This document shows, in pieces, positions 13,905 through 15,148 of a DNA stretch of 15,148 nt. Below the pieces are notes generated by a model. The model was given only the letters and a program-made list of their open reading frames with translations. It was not told the DNA's origin and made no database searches. How positions within the stretch are numbered: position 1 is the stretch's first letter; each line of letters starts with the position of its first letter. The translations under genes and the position numbers were made by a program. Source of the stretch: UBA4416 sp031539425 (GTDB lineage: Bacteria; Bacteroidota; Bacteroidia; B-17B0; Aurantibacillaceae); NCBI GenBank assembly GCA_031539425.1, contig JAVKLI010000094.1:1-15148 (forward strand). The letters are read 5' to 3'.

Positions 13905-14915
13905 TTACCCTTTCATGTCTTGAATATCAAGCATACCTATAGGTTTACCATTTTCAGTAACAACAATGGTATCTACATTTGTTTGTTTGAATAAATTGTG
14001 AGCATCATTCAAATACAAATGAGATTCAATAGATATAGGAGGTTGAAAAGATAAATCAGACAAGTTTTTTGTGAGGATATCTCGTCCTTTTTCACCCATT
14101 AATTTACGCAAACCGCCATCAGTAAAAACACCTTTCATAGTTCCGTCTTTTGCTATAACTGTTATTGCTCCAAACCCATATTCAGTCATTTTTACAATAG
14201 CTTCGGTAACTGAGGTTGAATCTGAAACTAATGGATTGATAGGTTTTATGGCTTCTTTAACTTTAACCATCATGAGTCGTGTATCAGCTGTAAATTGATC
14301 AGTACCTAGTGTAGTAAAATTGTTTTCAGTAAGTTGCTTTATAATTTTTAAAGGTACTGTAATAGTATGTACGCCAATATTAATAGCATTACGAACGTGT
14401 TCTACATTTCTTACTGATGAAAACATTATTTTAGTGTCATACCTGTACAAATCTACAGCATTTACACACTGTTCTACAAGTGCTAAGGCATCGTGGCCTT
14501 GATCTTGTAAACGGCCTACTAATGGGCAAACATAAGTAGCGCCTGCCTGCATTGCCATATATGCTTGTTGAAGCGTATAAACTAAGTGCACATTTACTAA
14601 ATATCCTTTGTCACGAAGCATTTTACAAGCCCTTACCCCTTCTAATGATACGGGAATTTTAAAAACCGTTTTATTAGGGTCTAAGCCTAATTTTATTTGC
14701 CTGTTAGCCTCTGCTAAAACATCTTCTGCGGTGTTTCCTAAAGCTTCAATTTGCAAAATAGGTACTATTTTACTTAATTTAACTATAGTTTCATCTACAT
14801 TAGTTATTCCTTCTTTTTGCATAAAGGTTGGGGTTGTAGTTAATCCCGTTAAAAACCCAAGTTTAAACCCTTCTTCTATTTCTTTAAGGTTTGCAGAATC
14901 TAAGTATAGTTCCAT
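13905..14915 (-). CDS. Transaldolase/FSA-like barrel fused to a KdsD-like CBS pair
   Basis: Residues 1 to about 218 follow the TalC/fructose-6-phosphate aldolase TIM barrel: MELYLDSAN (1-9), GLTTTPTF (24-31), FKIPVSLEGV with the Schiff-base Lys86 (85-94), AGATYVCPLVGRLQD (124-138), SSVRNVEHV (166-174) and ITVPLKI (185-191). Residues about 225-336 are two CBS motifs. GVFTDGGLRKLMGEKG (262-277) and PIGMLDIQDMKG (325-336) resemble the C-terminus of arabinose-5-phosphate isomerase KdsD. Family members are usually about 215-220 residues, so this is a fusion. By position against E. coli FSA, the conserved Asn28 is Thr28 and Thr109 is His110, while Asp6 and the Lys are kept. Ordinary aldolase activity is therefore doubtful. 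CBS pairs typically bind nucleotides and regulate the attached domain. miaE lies 4 bases downstream. The ATG follows a candidate promoter at 14938-14945. Confidence 0.85.
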   Translation of the reverse strand: MELYLDSANLKEIEEGFKLGFLTGLTTTPTFMQKEGITNVDETIVKLSKIVPILQIEALGNTAEDVLAEANRQIKLGLDPNKTVFKIPVSLEGVRACKMLRDKGYLVNVHLVYTLQQAYMAMQAGATYVCPLVGRLQDQGHDALALVEQCVNAVDLYRYDTKIMFSSVRNVEHVRNAINIGVHTITVPLKIIKQLTENNFTTLGTDQFTADTRLMMVKVKEAIKPINPLVSDSTSVTEAIVKMTEYGFGAITVIAKDGTMKGVFTDGGLRKLMGEKGRDILTKNLSDLSFQPPISIESHLYLNDAHNLFKQTNVDTIVVTENGKPIGMLDIQDMKG

Positions 14916-14937
14916 AGTGTAAATAATTTATATTTCA

Positions 14938-14945
14938 CAAATATA
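14938..14945 (-). promoter_or_regulatory. Proximal candidate -7 box for the transaldolase-CBS/miaE operon
   Basis: Read on the minus strand this is TATATTTG, matching TAnnTTTG, 22 bases before the ATG at 14915. It would give a leader of roughly 10-16 bases. No TTG is seen at the -33 distance. Confidence 0.5.
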
Positions 14946-15010
14946 AACTTTAACATAAATTTTTGAAGTAATTTTTTAAGTTATTTAATGTGCCGTTAGT
15001 TTTCTGTAGG

Positions 15011-15077
15011 TGGGTTCTAAAAATTAGTTTTTAGAGGTTTGAATAAAAATCGTAGAACCCATTAAAACGATTTTTAT
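15011..15077. repeat. Interlocking inverted repeats, possible pseudoknotted RNA
   Basis: Three pairings overlap. TGGGTTCTA (15011-15019) matches TAGAACCCA (15053-15061). CTAAAAA (15017-15023) pairs with TTTTTAG (15028-15034) around TTAG. ATAAAAATCG (15043-15052) pairs perfectly with CGATTTTTAT (15068-15077) over 10 bp. TAGAACCCA lies inside the loop of the 10-bp stem, so its pairing with 15011-15019 would make a pseudoknot. The region has no reading frame. It lies 96-162 bases upstream of the transaldolase-CBS ATG. Confidence 0.6.
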
Positions 15078-15089
15078 AATCTGTACCGT

Positions 15090-15097
15090 CAAAAGTA
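15090..15097 (-). promoter_or_regulatory. Distal candidate -7 box reading through the inverted-repeat region
   Basis: On the minus strand this is TACTTTTG, another TAnnTTTG match, with a TTG 16 bases further upstream (near 15114-15116). A transcript starting near 15083 would cross the interlocking repeats at 15011-15077 before reaching the transaldolase gene, either as a long leader or as a separate small RNA. Confidence 0.4.
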
Positions 15098-15123
15098 CAA
15101 TATTTTTCCTTTACAACATCATA

Positions 15124-15146
15124 ATCTATCTATCTATCTATCTATC
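15124..15146. repeat. Tetranucleotide microsatellite (ATCT)n at the window edge
   Basis: A perfect 4-bp repeat runs for 23 bases (almost six units) and ends two bases before the window edge. In the (ATAG) orientation a stop appears in every frame, so it is not coding. It may vary in copy number, and may mark where an assembly ended. Confidence 0.85.
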
Positions 15147-15148
15147 AG

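Noticed and set aside
14071..14922. Plus-strand open frames opposite the transaldolase-CBS gene
   Set aside because: They are antisense to a protein with clear aldolase and CBS motifs, and have no motif of their own.
1..15148. CRISPR array, transposase, toxin-antitoxin or phage gene module
   Set aside because: No regularly spaced repeats, transposase motifs, or paired small genes were seen. The only mobility hint is the att-like repeat near tRNA-Gln.

Overview
The window is AT-rich chromosomal DNA that looks like a member of the Bacteroidota. Four things point there. Coding starts lack Shine-Dalgarno sequences and sit behind A/T-rich leaders. Several leaders carry matches to the Bacteroidota -7 box TAnnTTTG. 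The cluster DUF4271 - hemD - rnpA is a Bacteroidota arrangement. The proteins (DUF5777-type barrel, Bacteroidota-style HemD, delta prime and L13) match that phylum. Species cannot be named. Much of the window is housekeeping.

Layout. Positions 1-104 hold the 3' end of an unidentified gene, followed by a C-run/G-run hairpin. From 269 to 4035 three genes run on the plus strand: kdsA (Kdo-8-phosphate synthase, LPS core), holB (clamp-loader delta prime) and argS. From 4122 to 7506 a tight plus-strand cluster follows: DUF5777-like outer-membrane barrel, DUF4271 membrane protein (TTG start), hemD with a long lysine-rich N-terminal extension, and rnpA (GTG start). A family-4-like glycosyltransferase (7523-8719) converges on it. 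A tRNA-Gln(TTG) gene at 8821-8893 is followed by a terminator and a short region with attachment-site-like repeats. Next comes a poorly recognised HTH protein on the minus strand (9148-9762). The translation block rplM-rpsI-rpsB-tsf (9888-12471) ends in a strong terminator and is followed by pyrH. On the minus strand, miaE and a transaldolase-like/CBS fusion form a two-gene unit (13316-14915). Its upstream region has two candidate promoters and an unusual set of interlocking inverted repeats. The window ends in a tetranucleotide repeat.

How the genes fit together. rplM, rpsI, rpsB, tsf, argS, tRNA-Gln, rnpA and miaE all serve translation or tRNA maturation. kdsA, and possibly the glycosyltransferase, serve the cell envelope. 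The most unusual protein is the 336-residue fusion of a class I aldolase/transaldolase-like barrel to a CBS pair resembling the C-terminus of arabinose-5-phosphate isomerase (KdsD). Two residues normally catalytic in the family appear to be replaced. Because KdsD feeds KdsA, a link to Kdo or sugar-phosphate control is a reasonable but unproven idea. The structured region just upstream of this gene is the best candidate for an undescribed regulatory RNA here. The other notable oddity is the lysine-rich extension of HemD.
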